The notes: generated from the sequence alone by a model not told the origin. Positions 1 through 12,185 are shown, counted from the first letter of the stretch. The stretch: DNA of 64,000 nucleotides from Paragyromitra xinjiangensis (GCA_038503065.1 JBCAMK010000003.1:620001-684000), one strand, 5' to 3'. A program made the numbers and translations.

Positions 1-1112
1 CCCTGGCTTTTATATTTTAATATTGATTCAGCCTCGGCCAACTGCCAATACCCAGGCGTGTTCCCTACAAGATATTATGGTAGTACACTCACCAGTGTGC
101 ATACTGGCTAGTACAACGTATATCGATTGATAAACAGTAATCGATGATAGCTGTGCTATTAATTCTTTGACCTACAAATTGAAAGTTCGATTATTTTTGG
201 TATCTCAGAATTAGGTATGAGAGGCGAGTCTAATATTTCCTACTACTTTGGATTGGTGGTCTTGATAATGAATTACAGTTGCACCTCGTTATCCCGTATC
301 ACAGTATATCAGATTCCGTGTTATCCCATACGATATCCCTTAGGCAATTATTTTTTATGAATCTCTAATATGGAAAGACAAAGCTACCACATCTTCGAGA
401 AAGGTCTTCCGCTTATTGGGGGTTATGGAGTCTATGCTTTTGGTTCAATTTGCCCGAACGAGAGATCCTTGGTTGTTTTGGGTGTCCCTCGCTTAAGTGG
501 TATCCAACTCTTGTTTACTTACTTATATATCAAGGGTGAACGGCATTGCCTCTTAGGGCCCGATCTTAGGGAGATTAATACTCTGGATGGTAGAATTTTT
601 ACCTTTACATACCTTTAGGGCTATACAATATTTTGTAGCGAACAGCCATTAGAAAAAAAAAGGAGGGCGGTGAGAAAAATCACCAAGAAAAGCGATATAG
701 CAGGCATTTCTATTAATTAGCATATTCGGCTACCATAAGCCCATGGTCGATTTGTAAACCATTAATCATTAGTAGAACTATATGCTTTGTTTTCTGCTAT
801 CTTTGTCACGGAAGATGCTGCGACAGCAACCGATCACTGTACAACAGAGAAGCGAACCTTCAATTAAAATATCTGGAAAATTAAATCAAGGAAATCAACC
901 GCCTGCCGTCAAGATATATTAAATGCTAGAAACAGAAGCGACCGAATAGGGCAAGACCAATGCAGAATGAAATATTTCCCAAACACCAAGAAGGCTTAAT
1001 GCGACCAGAAAAAATAGGAAAGAAAACCATCGTACCTCGTGAGTGAGAGCTTAATCTTAGTGTTGAAATCCGCTTCGTATGCCGACACGCACGAGGTTAA
1101 ACTCGTTAGTGA
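1..1112. other. Intergenic region, AT-rich, with an orphan transposon end
   Basis: No convincing gene is visible. The short open frame at 370-618 has no recognisable domain. At about 275-340 there is a sequence starting CAGTTGCACCTCGTTATCC after a TA. It closely resembles the terminal repeat of the small element at 5426-5613, so it is probably an orphan end of a related Tc1/pogo-like element. No matching opposite end was found nearby. Confidence 0.5.
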
Positions 1113-2829
1113 TCAGTTGTGATCACCAGCCCCGACTTCAACATTTAAGCTTTCCATCGTCCCACTTCTCCCCTGCCTTACAACGGGTTCATGCCCTACA
1201 ACCGCCGCGCCAGCTCCCATTTCCCAATCTCTCCTTATTTCTTCGAGAACTTTTTCGCACCAAGTTCTTATGTCTTTATCGAACGCTCGCCAACCTTCAT
1301 CAGTTCCATTAACTACCGCCAAGACATCAAACTTCAGCCTAACTTCCCACCGTATCTCCGCCGCTTTCTTCCAATAACGGAGGTTTTCAGCCGATCTATA
1401 AGGCTTTGTAAATTCTGTGTGGTAACTTGGTATTTGGCCAAAAGGGCGTTTTGAGCGACGCACCACGGCATTGTGTATCAGGATTAGCCGGAGACCAGAT
1501 CGTAGAGCCGAAAGAAAAGGCGTGGGAAGGGTCGTCGTTTCTGATATTTCGGTCACTAGAGGCAAAGGTTCCGGGGAGGAATCAAAGTAGGATAGAAAGA
1601 GTCGGTTTCGATCTATTAGCGTCAATATCAGTTTTAAGCATTATTCCTCTGAAGCAGATAGCGGGATACAAACCCATATCCCGCCCTTCCCAATCACCCT
1701 CAAGCCATTCCCGTCCTTTTTTCCGCATCTCCGAAATTGCCATTTCTTCAGCAGCTAGTGATTCTTCTATGCTACTAATCCACCTGACCACCGCGTCCCT
1801 TTCCTCAACTTTTACCCCGCCTTCAAATTTCCGTTGGGCCATGCTCTTCAAAACATCTAGAATTGCCAGGAATTTTTCCCTGAGTGTTTTGTCGTCTTTT
1901 GTAGAAAGAAGGAGAGAAGAATCGGTTGTGTAATAGTAAGCCTTGGCAGCTCGTATAGCAGAAGTTGCAAGTTCAACTAACTCTGTTCCTTGAAGTTCAT
2001 TGAATCCAGGTGGCAGTTCAACTCCCCCATCCTCGCCTTTCTTTGTACCTTTCCCTAGCGTTACGGGACTTTGCATCCACGCGCCCTTTGTGACCGCCAA
2101 AGCTCCCCTAAGCCGTTCCCGCAAGATAGCCGGGTCTGGGGTGGGTGGTATCGACTTGGTTTGAGGGTTGTATGTTGATGTTGTAGGGGGGAGCATTGCG
2201 GATTCGTCGAAGTCGAAGTCATCCAACATTTCTGATTCCGAGGGTGATTCCGAGAAAAATTCAAGTTCACTAGGGACGAGAAGATCTGGGGAGGAGCGAA
2301 GTGAGGAATAGGTCGAATCTTGGAGAATACTTGATGAAGTTGTGTCTAGCATGAGTGAATTAGAGTTTTGTGAACTTTGTTTTGTCTGTAGCCCGCTATG
2401 CGCACGTAAGAGGGTTAGCATAGGAAATGAATAGAATGGCGGTATCAGGTTAAAAGAGCGAAATACTTACGCCCCTTTACCGTCCAGCAAGCCTGTTTTT
2501 GCGAAGAAGTATTGTAAATGAGCTATGCTTCCTAAAGCCATTACACTTTCTCGTGATCTGGCGGATGATGAGAACTCTGTGCCTTGAGGTCGCATGAACC
2601 CCCTTCTGCGAGTAATAAGCTCATTGCGCCCAACTGATGATCTTGCTGAGGAGGAAGAAGACGCTGTTGATGATGAAGACGCAATCCGTCTGAGAGGAGG
2701 AGGAGGAGAAACCCCTGGGGACGGGGGTGTTGTTGGAGGTGTATTGGAAGGGGATGTCATGATGAGAGAGGTAAACTTAGTTGGAGTCGAGCGAGGAGAC
2801 GGAACGGGTGTATGATCAGCGGAGGACAT
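1113..2829 (-). CDS. Conserved-looking fungal protein of unknown function, three exons
   Basis: The model is exons 2829-2471, 2395-1674 and 1612-1113, giving 526 aa. Intron 1 (2396-2470) has a GTAAGT donor, a GCTAAC branch-like site and a TAG acceptor. Intron 2 (1613-1673) uses GTTTGT and TAG and is the only junction that keeps the frame. The first ~60 residues are rich in Ser, Thr and Pro. A compact segment near residue 100 reads SIAHLQYFFAKTGLLDGKG. An acidic patch (ESEMLDDFDFDES) follows, then an amphipathic helical region (IRAAKAYYYTTD...), and a charged C-terminus. I do not recognise the family. The neighbour on the right, TGS1, is divergently transcribed across a 784-bp gap. The gene model is good because both junctions restore frame. 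The function is open. Confidence 0.75.
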
Positions 2830-3613
2830 TGCTTCTAGGGAAATTCACAGCAGAGAATTGGTAGCCGAAATATTGGGTGCGTGCAGCAAGTACATGTGCA
2901 AATATATAGACTACAAAGTTAACAGCAAGGTGGCGCTGATGGATAGGTGGGGGAGCTGCTCAGATGGGGAAGAGGTGGAGCAGGGAAGAGCGCGGCAGAA
3001 AGGATTGAGATGAGGGCTTGCGTGTGGAAGAGAGGAAAAGGCGATTAACCTGGAATAGGACGATGAACCCGGGAATAGAACATGAAGAAGTCCAGATGGA
3101 AGAAAGAGAGGCTTGACCCGTAACCCTTCATAAACTTGGCCTAACATAGAGGTTCTAAATTACATGACTACAATAATATTATAAGCCATCCCCAACGCAG
3201 TTCTCATTTCTAAGCCCTCTCGTGAATATCTGTATTTTTCCGTGCTTGGGGTATCAAACAATATGTTTGACTGGTTCTGATGGTTCCTCCTGACCGTGTA
3301 CTATTTTTTTGATGGCGGACTAACCTGATCGATAGTTTTCCTTATGTTAGATGGTTTATCCTTCATGATAACTTACGCGCCACTCTCTTTGCTGATTAGC
3401 CATCGTTGCTCACCTCCATTTCGCGGTTCTATCACGTGTTTGACTCAATCTTTGTTGGATGCAAGTTGCTACCATGATCGCAGCAACAGTAGTCTAATCC
3501 ACACCCTACACTCCACACTCAATTTTTGGTATTGGCGTCTGTAAAGGCCTTCGCCAACTGAAGTGCATGCTCCCAATCGCCACCTCGGCTCAGTTCTTAG
3601 ACATCGATCTAAA
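2830..3613. promoter_or_regulatory. Divergent intergenic region between the unknown gene and TGS1
   Basis: This 784-bp stretch must hold the promoters of two genes transcribed away from each other. I see no clear TATA box or strong repeat. The ATG contexts at both ends are acceptable for fungi (aaaATGGC for the right-hand gene). Confidence 0.4.
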
Positions 3614-4592
3614 ATGGCACAACCCTACTCACTCACTGGCGACGACGGCCTAGTTCACGATTCTTTGCCCCCGGAAGGCAGGAAGATCTCCTACGCTTCT
3701 AGCACAGTTCCTGATGATGTGACAGTGTTCTCTGAAGAAAACCCGCCTGATGGTGTGATTCTCAAGTCAGTTATCGTTATATGCATCCTACAATATCCAG
3801 CTTTGCTATGTATATCATGTCATATTTCGCTGACGTCCTTTTTGATTAAGCTATTGGAGGCAGCGAAACACGCTTTTTGCTCGCTATGAGGAAGGGGTTT
3901 GGCTTACCCGTGCTGGGTGGTATGAAGTCACGCCGGAAAGGGTCGCTGCGTATATATGCTCTATCACCTAAGATGTTACATTTTATACAGATACTGATAT
4001 TCCACCTGCTAGAAAAATTGCTCAGCATATTATGCAATCCCCCATTCATACCATCATCGATGCATTCTGCGGTGTTGGCGGTAACACAATTCAGTTTGCC
4101 CTTTCAGCTTCGTGTAAGCGTGTCATTGCGATTGATACCGACCCAACCGCGATATTGTGTGCGAAACACAATGCACAGATTTATGGCGTTTCCGACAAGA
4201 TCGAATTCATTATTGGCGACTTTTTTGAGTTGCTCAATGCCAAGGAGCCGAAATTAAAAGCCGATGCCGTTTTTCTGTCTCCGCCGTGGGGTGGCCCATC
4301 CTACAGAAATGATGAGATATTTGATCTAGAAGATATGATTCCGTATTCTGCGTATGATATTCACCTGTTCCACTCATGTAAAATGCCATTGGATTGTTCT
4401 GCCATATACAGTAGCTAACACGAATGATGTAGGACATACATATATTCCCAAGCTTCAAAAATATCTAAAAATATCGCGCTCTATATTCCGCGAACCTCGA
4501 ACCTTAACCAAGTAGCTAAAATGGTTCCAGACGGGGAAAAAATGCAAGCCATACATTATTGTGTGCAACGAAGAAGCAAGGTAGTTGCTTGA
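3614..4592 (+). CDS. TGS1: Trimethylguanosine synthase (RNA cap guanine-N2 methyltransferase)
   Basis: Predicted nuclear enzyme that uses S-adenosylmethionine to turn the m7G cap of snRNAs and snoRNAs into the 2,2,7-trimethylguanosine cap. Exons are 3614-3765, 3851-3949, 4013-4377 and 4453-4592, giving 251 aa, close to the size of the yeast enzymes. The N-terminal part carries the family pattern YWRQRNTLFARYEEGVWL, then GWYEVTPE. The AdoMet-binding motif is IIDAFCGVGGNTIQFAL, followed by the acidic strand IAIDTDP. The catalytic motif is SPPWGGPSY, where the Trp stacks on m7G in this family. The C-terminus reads NIALYIPRTSNLNQVA. All three introns (85, 63 and 75 bp) restore the frame and remove stop codons. 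Intron 2 was placed at the GTATAT donor and CTAG acceptor because this rebuilds the conserved TPE...IA.HI pattern; this is the least certain junction. Confidence 0.93.
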
Positions 4593-6783
4593 TAGTCACT
4601 TCAGCCTCGAGCCAAAAATCTCCATCTCTCTAACATTCACATCGTGTAGGCACTAACAGTTTATTTCGGTGATTTATCGAGAATCAGCGTCGAGGAGGTA
4701 GTAGAGGAGGGATCCTTGTAATTTGTTTTGGAAATTTCTGAATGGAGAAATTAGATAGTTTGTCAGAGAGTTTAAAATTCGTGCCGCGTATCAAGAATTT
4801 AGATCGGGTTTCGAGTCAAAAGCTCACACAACGTGATCTCGACCCCACACCAAATTCCGTAAGCGGCTGAAATATAGCCCAGGTGGTTCGATTCTTGGTA
4901 GGCCACTGATGCTGATAGCATTAACCCCCGTTTGAGAAAAAGGCACACAACCATTGTCGAATATACACGTGGATTGAGCAGATGACATGGCCAGATTGAA
5001 CCAAACTCACGTTAGACTGGAGTATAGTATTTCATATTTTCGGCGAAATAGATAACTACATCATCCAATCAAGTATACCCTCCCCTTGCGTTTGATTATG
5101 CCGCCATGGACTCCCAAGCGGATATGGACTGTGGAGTGCAGCTAGGTATTTGATTGTACAAAACAGGAGAAACGTTAGGGGAATCTTAATCGGTTCGCTA
5201 GACAGAATATAGGTCAGGTTCAACTTTGCATGTAACCGTAGCGGACCCTAGTAGCTAGTATATGCGTTGAGAAAGAACGTAACTAGGCGGAAGCATGTGC
5301 TGGGGACGGCCGAAGTGGAGAACAAGAATGCAGTATTAATAATTTTGAAGGTACAAAATCACGGCGAATCCGGGTGTTTGTCTGAGTGCTGTGAGAACGA
5401 TACCGGGGGTGCATCAAGATCCATACAGTCGCACCTCGTTATGCCGGACACCAAGAATCTAGTGGATCTCGTATGGGATAGCAAGTCTTCCCAAAGAATC
5501 TGGGACAACAAATTTATTTTGCAGTAGAAAAAATGTTTTGGTCAGGGCATTTTGTACGGGGCAGCAAGGGATTTGGAATACCGAGTTCCAGCATAGCGAG
5601 GTGCGACCGCACATATTAGGCACTTTCTTCTAAGTTTCGAAGGATTTCGGGACTTTTATGTGATAATAGTGTTTTTCAGCCCTTTGATGGTTCAAATAGT
5701 GCTTCGATAATATACTGTCAACGACTGATCGCTTTACGGCAGTGATGGTTTCCAGGGTCTATGGGTAGCGCCAGAAATTAGTTCTTCAAGGTATTCGTAC
5801 AACGCTCGAGTTAGTTTCCACCCACCTACACAACTTTTCATAAATTCTTTAGTTGGACGGCCTTCTGAGTGTATAGTTAGAATGAATGAGGTGCAGCAGC
5901 GAACTAAAGTCGATGTTCGTTATGTGGCCTTAATGGTGAAGCTGTGGATCCTCACTTTATATTGTACTATCGGGCCGGGTCTAATTACACTTCTTTACCG
6001 GAGCAATATCATTCCTAGCAGCTACTAAGTCTCTTATAGTACAACCTCACGCATGCGCGCGCGCTCGGTGAATAAAGTTTTATGCTTATCTAGGCCTAAA
6101 TTTTTATTATTTTGGATTACTTTGAGAAGGAGCAGATGATATTTCTAGAGCTTTGCTGGTACCACTATACATATATCATGGATTCGCAGCAACACTCTGG
6201 GCATGGGTTGTTTCCCCTTGACTGGGATAATATGTATAGCCTCGTCAACGAAATTAGAATGCATTTGGAACCTGCGGATTTGGGTTAGGTGGGCAAGTAG
6301 ATGGGTAGGTGAAAGTGTTTTGATATCGTTGGAACGGTATTCTCGGAAAGTTTTCCGGCTGATCTTTTTAAAAATTGCTTTCCGGGTCTTCTCTTTCATT
6401 ATTAGTAGTCATCGTGGTACAAGAGATGTGGCCAGATTGAAAATTCAAAGCATCTGTGATCGGTCACCTTGAAAGGACAGATGTCAGCAAGGGTACCTGT
6501 CAGTAAGGGACTCCCAGCCGTGAGCCGATCACTAAAAGACCACAGTATCCTTTCCTGTGCTAGCCAATCAGCGGTCTCTGTTGTATAGATAACCTAACCC
6601 TGCAGCACATCTCCAGCAACTGCGTTTGCATTCAAGAACACCGTAACTTCTCCATTCTTTCCACCTGTCTCTCCTCCAGTATTCCACCCCGAAAACAATT
6701 ATCAACTTACATCTATCTGTACTAAAAACCAACAAGTTCCATCACCCATCGTATTTTCAGCTCTCTGCACTTTCACCGTCACA
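4593..6783. other. Intergenic region with one MITE and the PDI promoter
   Basis: No gene is recognised in this 2.2-kb gap. Open frames at 5267-5527 and 6145-6472 show no domain, and one overlaps the inverted-repeat element at 5426-5613. A short alternating CG run lies near 6055-6063. The last ~250 bp before the PDI start contain a CCAAT box (near 6563) and pyrimidine-rich stretches typical of promoters of highly expressed fungal genes. Confidence 0.4.
5426..5613. mobile_element. MITE-like element with ~22-bp inverted repeats and TA flanks
   Basis: The left arm, CAGTCGCACCTCGTTATGCC, starts after a TA at 5424-5425. The right arm (about 5588-5610) is its imperfect reverse complement, reading CGGTCGCACCTCGCTATGC on the other strand, with a TA soon after at 5614-5615. 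It has no coding capacity. A TA target and a CAGT start fit the Tc1/mariner-pogo superfamily. The same end sequence recurs at about 275. Confidence 0.6.
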
Positions 6784-8656
6784 ATGAAGCAGTTTAAAGA
6801 GCTTATCATTGCGGCTACTTCCCTTTTGGCTGCCGTTGCTTATGCTGAGGATGTCGCTTCCGACGTCAAGGTATTGCAGAAAGATACATTCGATAGTTTT
6901 GTGAGCGACCACCCTCTCGTTCTCGCAGAATGTGAGTCATTTTCCTATCCGTTCACCCTCATCGCTGCTCTTTTCCCAGGCACGGAGGAAAAATCTACAG
7001 CTTCGCCTATATCATGCCATATACTGAATGTTCCCCTTTGTAGTCTATGCTCCATGGTGTGGTCACTGCAAGGCTTTGGCTCCCGAATATGAGGATGCTG
7101 CTACCAAGTTGAAGGAGAAGGATATCCCACTTACTAAAATTGAGTAAGCTCTCTCGTTTCCCTCATCACTATCGATGCATTAGCTAACACTTTTCCAGCT
7201 GTACGGAGGAGGCCGAGCTTTGTGAGAAACACGGCGTGCAAGGTTACCCAACCATCAAGGTCTTCCGTGGTCTCGAGAACAGTTCTCCTTACAGTGGCCA
7301 GAGGAAGTCAGACTCGTGAGTAGCCTTAAAAAAATAGGGGAGGCACTACTGTTACTAATTGTTCTTTCTAGAATTGTCTCCTATATGACAAAGCAATCTC
7401 TTCCAGCGGTCTCCGTACTTGACAAGGATACTATTGCAGAGTTCAAGACAGCGGATAAGGTGGTACTAGTCGCCTACTTCAACGCCGAGGACAAGGATTC
7501 CAACAACACATTCACTTCGGTTGCTGAATCACTACGCGATTCCTTCCTCTTCGGGGCGACTTCTGACCCTGCTCTCGCTGAGGCAGATGGCGTCACAATG
7601 CCTGCCATTGTCCTTTACAAGACTTTTGATGAAGGAAAAGATGTTTTCGACGGGAAATTCGACGTTTCGGATATCACCTCCTTCGCTAATGCTGCCGCTA
7701 CTCCTTTGATCGGGGAGGTTGGACCAGAGACCTACTCTGGATACATGGCTGCTGGGATCCCGCTAGCATATCTCTTTGTCGACAATGAAGAGATTAAAGA
7801 GAAACTCGTGGCCGCCGTCAAGCCCATTGCCACCGAATACAAGGGCAAGATTAATTTCGCTACCATTGACGCTGTCGCTTTCGGTGCCCATGCCGCAAAT
7901 CTTAATCTCGAGTCCAAGTGGCCTGCCTTCGCTATTCAGGAGACTGTCAAAAACCAAAAATTTCCTTTTGACCAGGAGAAAGAGATTACCCAAGAAGCTG
8001 TTGCAAATTTCGTGAAAGACTTCGTTGAGGGAAAAATTGCTCCTAGCATCAAGTCCGAGCCAGTTCCTGAGACCCAGGAGGGCCCTGTTCATGTCGTTGT
8101 TGCCAACAACTTTGAGGAGCTTGTCATCAATAACGAGAAGGATGTTCTTGTTGAGTTCTATGCCCCCTGGTGTGGACATTGCAAGAACCTGGCTCCGAAA
8201 TACGAAGAGCTGGCCAAACTCTATTTCGATAACCCCGAGTATGCCGACAAAGTCATCGTTGCCAAGGTTGATGCTACTAGCAATGATGTTCCAGTTGACA
8301 TTCAGGGCTTTCCTACCATCAAGCTATATCCATCTGGCGCGAAGGATTCCCCTGTTGATTACGCGGGTACTAGGACGGTTGAGGATCTTGCCAACTTCAT
8401 CAAGGCCAATGGCGCGTACAAAGTTGACGCTTACGTTCCTCCCCCACCAGAGCCCGAAGAAGCCGAAGAACAAGGCGCTGGTGAGAGCCTTGGTGAGGCA
8501 GCAGCAGCAGCTACTGAAAATGTTAAGGAAGCTGCTCAGGAAGCCTATGAGACTGTTATCTCTAGCACTGACGAAGTACGTTATTTATTTTTACCGTATG
8601 GCTAATGAACCTGTTACTGACTTCTATTGCAGGATCTTGATCATGACGAATTGTAA
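6784..8656 (+). CDS. PDI1: Protein disulfide isomerase
   Basis: ER-lumen oxidoreductase and chaperone that forms and rearranges disulfides in secretory proteins. Exons are 6784-6931, 7044-7143, 7199-7315, 7372-8575 and 8633-8656, giving 530 aa, the usual PDI length. Residues 1-~21 form a signal peptide ([21 protein letters not shown]). The first thioredoxin domain has [10 protein letters not shown], encoded across the intron 1 junction. Two non-catalytic thioredoxin-like b domains follow. The second catalytic domain has [21 protein letters not shown] proline/glutamate-rich acidic tail follows. The last exon encodes only seven residues plus stop, DLDHDEL, so ER retention by HDEL depends on splicing of the 57-bp last intron. 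Reading through it would give an HDEL-less C-terminus. All four junctions keep frame. Confidence 0.98.
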
Positions 8657-9115
8657 ACTTTTGTGATACACAAGGTCGCAATTCATCAGTAGCAAAATGA
8701 ATGATTGACGGCAATACCCGAGTGGTTTGAAATAATGAAATTCTGTGCCGCAAATGGGTACAGCTGGGTCTGGTTTGCATCTTCGCATTGGAAATTTTTT
8801 TAGTCGTTGGCCTGTTTTTTGTTTCTTTTATATTTTACTATTTTGTCTCTGGTGTCATTTTCCCAGCTGTATTGTACGACCATCAAAAAAGTTTTCCCGA
8901 ATTGATCTTGAACTTCATTTGTATTTCTGGTGCCATGAATCGACTGCCCAGCCTATATCAAATGTTCCCAGAACCCATCAAAGTCTTGGATGCTTGGCAG
9001 GCTGCCTTTAACCTTGGGGAGGGTATTGCCTTGGCATCACGTGTTATGCTACCATCTATCCATTTGTTTCTCAACGGCAAACGTAAACCGCCAGAGCTCC
9101 TGAACCCATCACCAT
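8657..9115. other. PDI1 3' region and GRASP promoter
   Basis: This 459-bp gap separates two genes on the same strand. An open frame from 8788 runs into the next gene's start region and encodes a hydrophobic N-terminus, but it is in a different frame from the GRASP gene and has no recognised domain. I treat it as chance. Confidence 0.4.
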
Positions 9116-10380
9116 ATGTCGTGGCTTAAGAAATTTCTACCTATAGTTGAGGATCGCCCTCGAGGCCCTGGTAATGGCTTTGGCTTTCAAGTTCTGAGAA
9201 ACGTTAATCCACAGCTGGAGCTCGAACCATGGTTTGATTTTGTCTGCGGCATCAATGGACGGCAGATTGTAAATATTCCTGAACTTTGCCTTGTTTGTCT
9301 GTTCGTGGGCTAATTTTGTTGACTTCTGTGTTGGTAGGAAGATGGAAACTCTATGCTATTCTCTCAGGAGATCAGAAATTGTGCTGGCCGGGACGTTACT
9401 TTGATGGTGTGGTGTGCAAAGGTACGTTTCCCTTCCAGGTGTACTGCCATTTTTGTTGATAATCTCTCTAGGGACAACGTTTGCGCGATTTGGTGATTTC
9501 GCTTCCGCCAGATGCTTCAGGCCTAGGCCTTACACTACAATGGTGTCCTCTTGCTGTCACTGAAGATGTCTGGCATATTCTTGATGTCGCGCCCAGCTCC
9601 CCCGCAGATCATGCTGGTCTTCTACCCTATGGTGACTATATAATTGGAACACCCGAGGGTATTGTTCGTGGTGATTCGGGGCTCGGAGGATTTGTGGAAG
9701 ATGTGTGTTATTTGTCCTTTGGAATGTCCTGCGCTGCTAACTTTGATTGTAATTTGCAGCACATCGACAGGCCCCTCCGTCTATATGTTTATAATCACGA
9801 ATACGACGTTACCCGCGAACTATCGATAACACCCCGGCGTAATTGGGGTGGCGAGGGTGCTCTTGGTTGCGTGTTAGGCTTTGGTGCTCTCCATCGGCTC
9901 CCTGTGCCGCTAACGGAGCCTCCCCAGGCTCCTGGTGAAACACTTTTTGAGTATAGTGCCACGGATCATAGTGGCTCACATCTTTTTCCACCCACAGAAC
10001 CAGTCCTTGCGATCCCTACAGCCTCGCAGTTTACCACGTCAACACCGCCGCCATTCTCAACAATATCTCCAAAGCGTAATTTTCTTGTTCCGCATCAAAT
10101 ATTGTCAGCCTCACCTCCCCCTCCTAAGAATGTGTCAACGAGACATAAATCTAGGCATGCACACCACATGAACATATCAGCCATGGATGCGTATATGAGG
10201 GAAGGTGAACAGAAGAGCCAAGAGGAAGATTTCGCTAGCAGGACAGGCTCCCCTGTTGTAGGTGGAAGCGGGAACGTACCTCCACCCCCAAAGGGTGCTT
10301 TGCCACCTCCACCAAGACGCGCGCAAACGCCTCTTACAGCCACAGCTAACCAATATTCGTCTTCTGCTACTCTTTCGTGA
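9116..10380 (+). CDS. GRH1: GRASP-family Golgi reassembly/stacking protein (Grh1-like)
   Basis: Peripheral membrane protein of early Golgi and ER exit sites, involved in membrane tethering and unconventional secretion. Exons are 9116-9268, 9338-9421, 9472-9702 and 9760-10380, giving 362 aa. The two tandem PDZ-like domains of the GRASP region are clear: PDZ1 with GFGFQVLRNVNPQLELEPWFDFVCGINGR and the SPADHAGL linker, and PDZ2 with HIDRPLRLYVYNHEYDVTREL and a WGGEGALGC.LGFGALHRLP ending typical of GRASPs. The C-terminal ~150 residues are Ser/Pro-rich low complexity, as in other GRASPs. The N-terminus is MSWLKKFLP; there is no N-myristoylation glycine at position 2, so an acetylated amphipathic start like yeast Grh1 is possible. 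The third intron (9703-9759) is 57 bp, in frame and stop-free. Confidence 0.93.
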
Positions 10381-10833
10381 TGGCAAGATATCTATGGATA
10401 AGAATGGTACTGGCTGATACTCAATTGGGTAATCATGCCAAACCAATTAGAAAAAGTTGATTTTAATTGATATTGGTATTGATTTAGCATTATTGCGCTG
10501 TTTTGTATGCTGGAGTTTACCTTAGTCTAGATAATCGGTCACTTATAGTGCATGCTGCTAAGACAGTTGATCGCAATCTACTAAGCCATTTACCTCTACT
10601 CTACAAGTTGTGGCATGTATATTCACAATTAGGCTCGTGTGAAAATGATATTAGGTGCATTGTAGTCAATGCGAAATTTATCACGCGTAGATTCGGACAA
10701 CTCTTGGCATACGGCAACCGCGTCTGTGTTACATCACGCGGTGCCCAATAATAATTACTACGTGAAAGTACTTCAGCTCGCTTCCCTCCTTTCTCGAGCA
10801 TCTTCACCTACCCTTCACCAGATATACTCAACA
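10381..10833. other. Intergenic region before UNG1
   Basis: A 453-bp gap between genes on the same strand. It probably holds the GRASP 3' UTR and the UNG1 promoter. No further feature is seen. Confidence 0.4.
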
Positions 10834-12185
10834 ATGTCAGGTCCTATCAAGCGAAAGGCCGTTGAAAACCCAACGACGACTCCCAAAAAGGCCCGTGCTA
10901 TAACCTCATTCTTTGCCTCGTCTGGAGTATCCTCATCTTCCGGTTCCAACTCTACAGCATCGTCTACGTCAAATTTTGACAAGGAGAAATGGATTTCAAA
11001 GCTTTCAGAGGAACAAAAATCCCTTCTTAGCCTTGAAATTGAAACGATGCACGATAGCTGGTTAGGTGCTCTTAAGGAAGAGCTGACCACTCCGGATTTT
11101 CTATCTTTGAAGCGGTTCCTCCAAAATGAAAAGGGAAAGGGCAAAAGGATTTATCCCCCCGAAAAGGATATTTACTCATGGTACTTTCAGGTTTCCTTTA
11201 TATATATATCGGCATAAAGTCCTTCAATTCTGAAGACACAAGGTCCAACGACTAACATAACTATTTGTGTTATAGGACGCGATATACTCCTCTTGACACG
11301 GTCAAAGTTGTGGTTCTCGGCCAAGACCCTTATCGTATGCCCCACAATCCCTGCTGCTGGGCAAAAGCTAATCATAAAACTAGATGGCCCAAACCAAGCT
11401 ATGGGACTTTCCTTTTCGGTTCGGCCGCCGACCCCCGCTCCACGGTCATTGAAAAACATATACATTGCATTGAAGAAAGATTACCCTTCCTTTAATCCGC
11501 CCCCGAACAATGGCGGACTTTTAGCACCTTGGGCAAGTCGCGGCGTTCTCATGCTGAACACTTGCCTAACCGTTCGAGCCTCAGAAGCAAACTCTCATTC
11601 TAACAAAGGCTGGGAGAGGCTTACCCAACGAGCCATTGACGTTGTTGCCCAAAGACGGATTAGGGGTGTAGTTTTTATGGCCTGGGGAAGCCCAGCCGCA
11701 AAAAGAGTCCTGAAAGTTGATAAAAGGAAACATCTGGTGCTCAACAGTGTCCACCCCAGTCCTCTCAGTGCGAGTAGGGGATTTGTAAGTAGACCCCTTA
11801 TTTTTTCAATACTATTTTTACCTAAGTTATATCGAGAAAGTGACTGATTTGCTATGATATCTAGTTTGACTGCGGTCATTTTAGGAAAGCAAATGAGTGG
11901 CTGGAGTTGCGATACGGTGAAGGGGGTGGGATAAATTGGAATCTTGATGGTAGCGACGCGCCAATAAAGAATGCTGTGCTGAAAAAAATGGACAAAATAA
12001 ATGTGTCTTCCGGATCCGGAGGACAACTGTCGGGACCGAAGGAACCGAGCACGCAAGAAGATGGTGTTTCTGGAAACTTTGAGGATGAGTTTGATGCAGA
12101 CGAGGAGGAAGCCATGGTGCAGGCAGCGATGGAAATAGAAAAAGAGGAAGGCGAGAAAGAGAAAAGAAAGGAGGGGCATAAGTAG
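10834..12185 (+). CDS. UNG1: Uracil-DNA glycosylase (family 1)
   Basis: Base-excision-repair enzyme that removes uracil from DNA in nucleus and mitochondria. Exons are 10834-11180, 11276-11334, 11384-11784 and 11865-12185, giving 375 aa. The basic N-terminus with KRKAVENPTTTPKKAR looks like a nuclear localisation signal, followed by ITSFFA, a PIP-box-like element (PCNA contact, inferred). The catalytic water-activating motif GQDPYHGPNQAMGLSFSV is split by the 49-bp intron 2 (11335-11383) and rebuilt exactly by splicing. The uracil-binding Asn is in GVLMLNT. The minor-groove leucine loop is HPSPLSASRGF, with FDCGHFRKANEWL after intron 3. After the catalytic domain a ~75-residue acidic tail rich in Glu and Lys is unusual for UNG and may be lineage-specific. 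All junctions keep frame. Confidence 0.97.

Noticed and set aside
4850..4910. Possible tRNA-like GGTTCGATTC box
   Set aside because: No matching acceptor stem or D-arm could be paired around it.
8788..9129. Hydrophobic open frame upstream of the GRASP gene
   Set aside because: Lies in the intergenic region, is in a different frame from the GRASP gene, and shows no family pattern.
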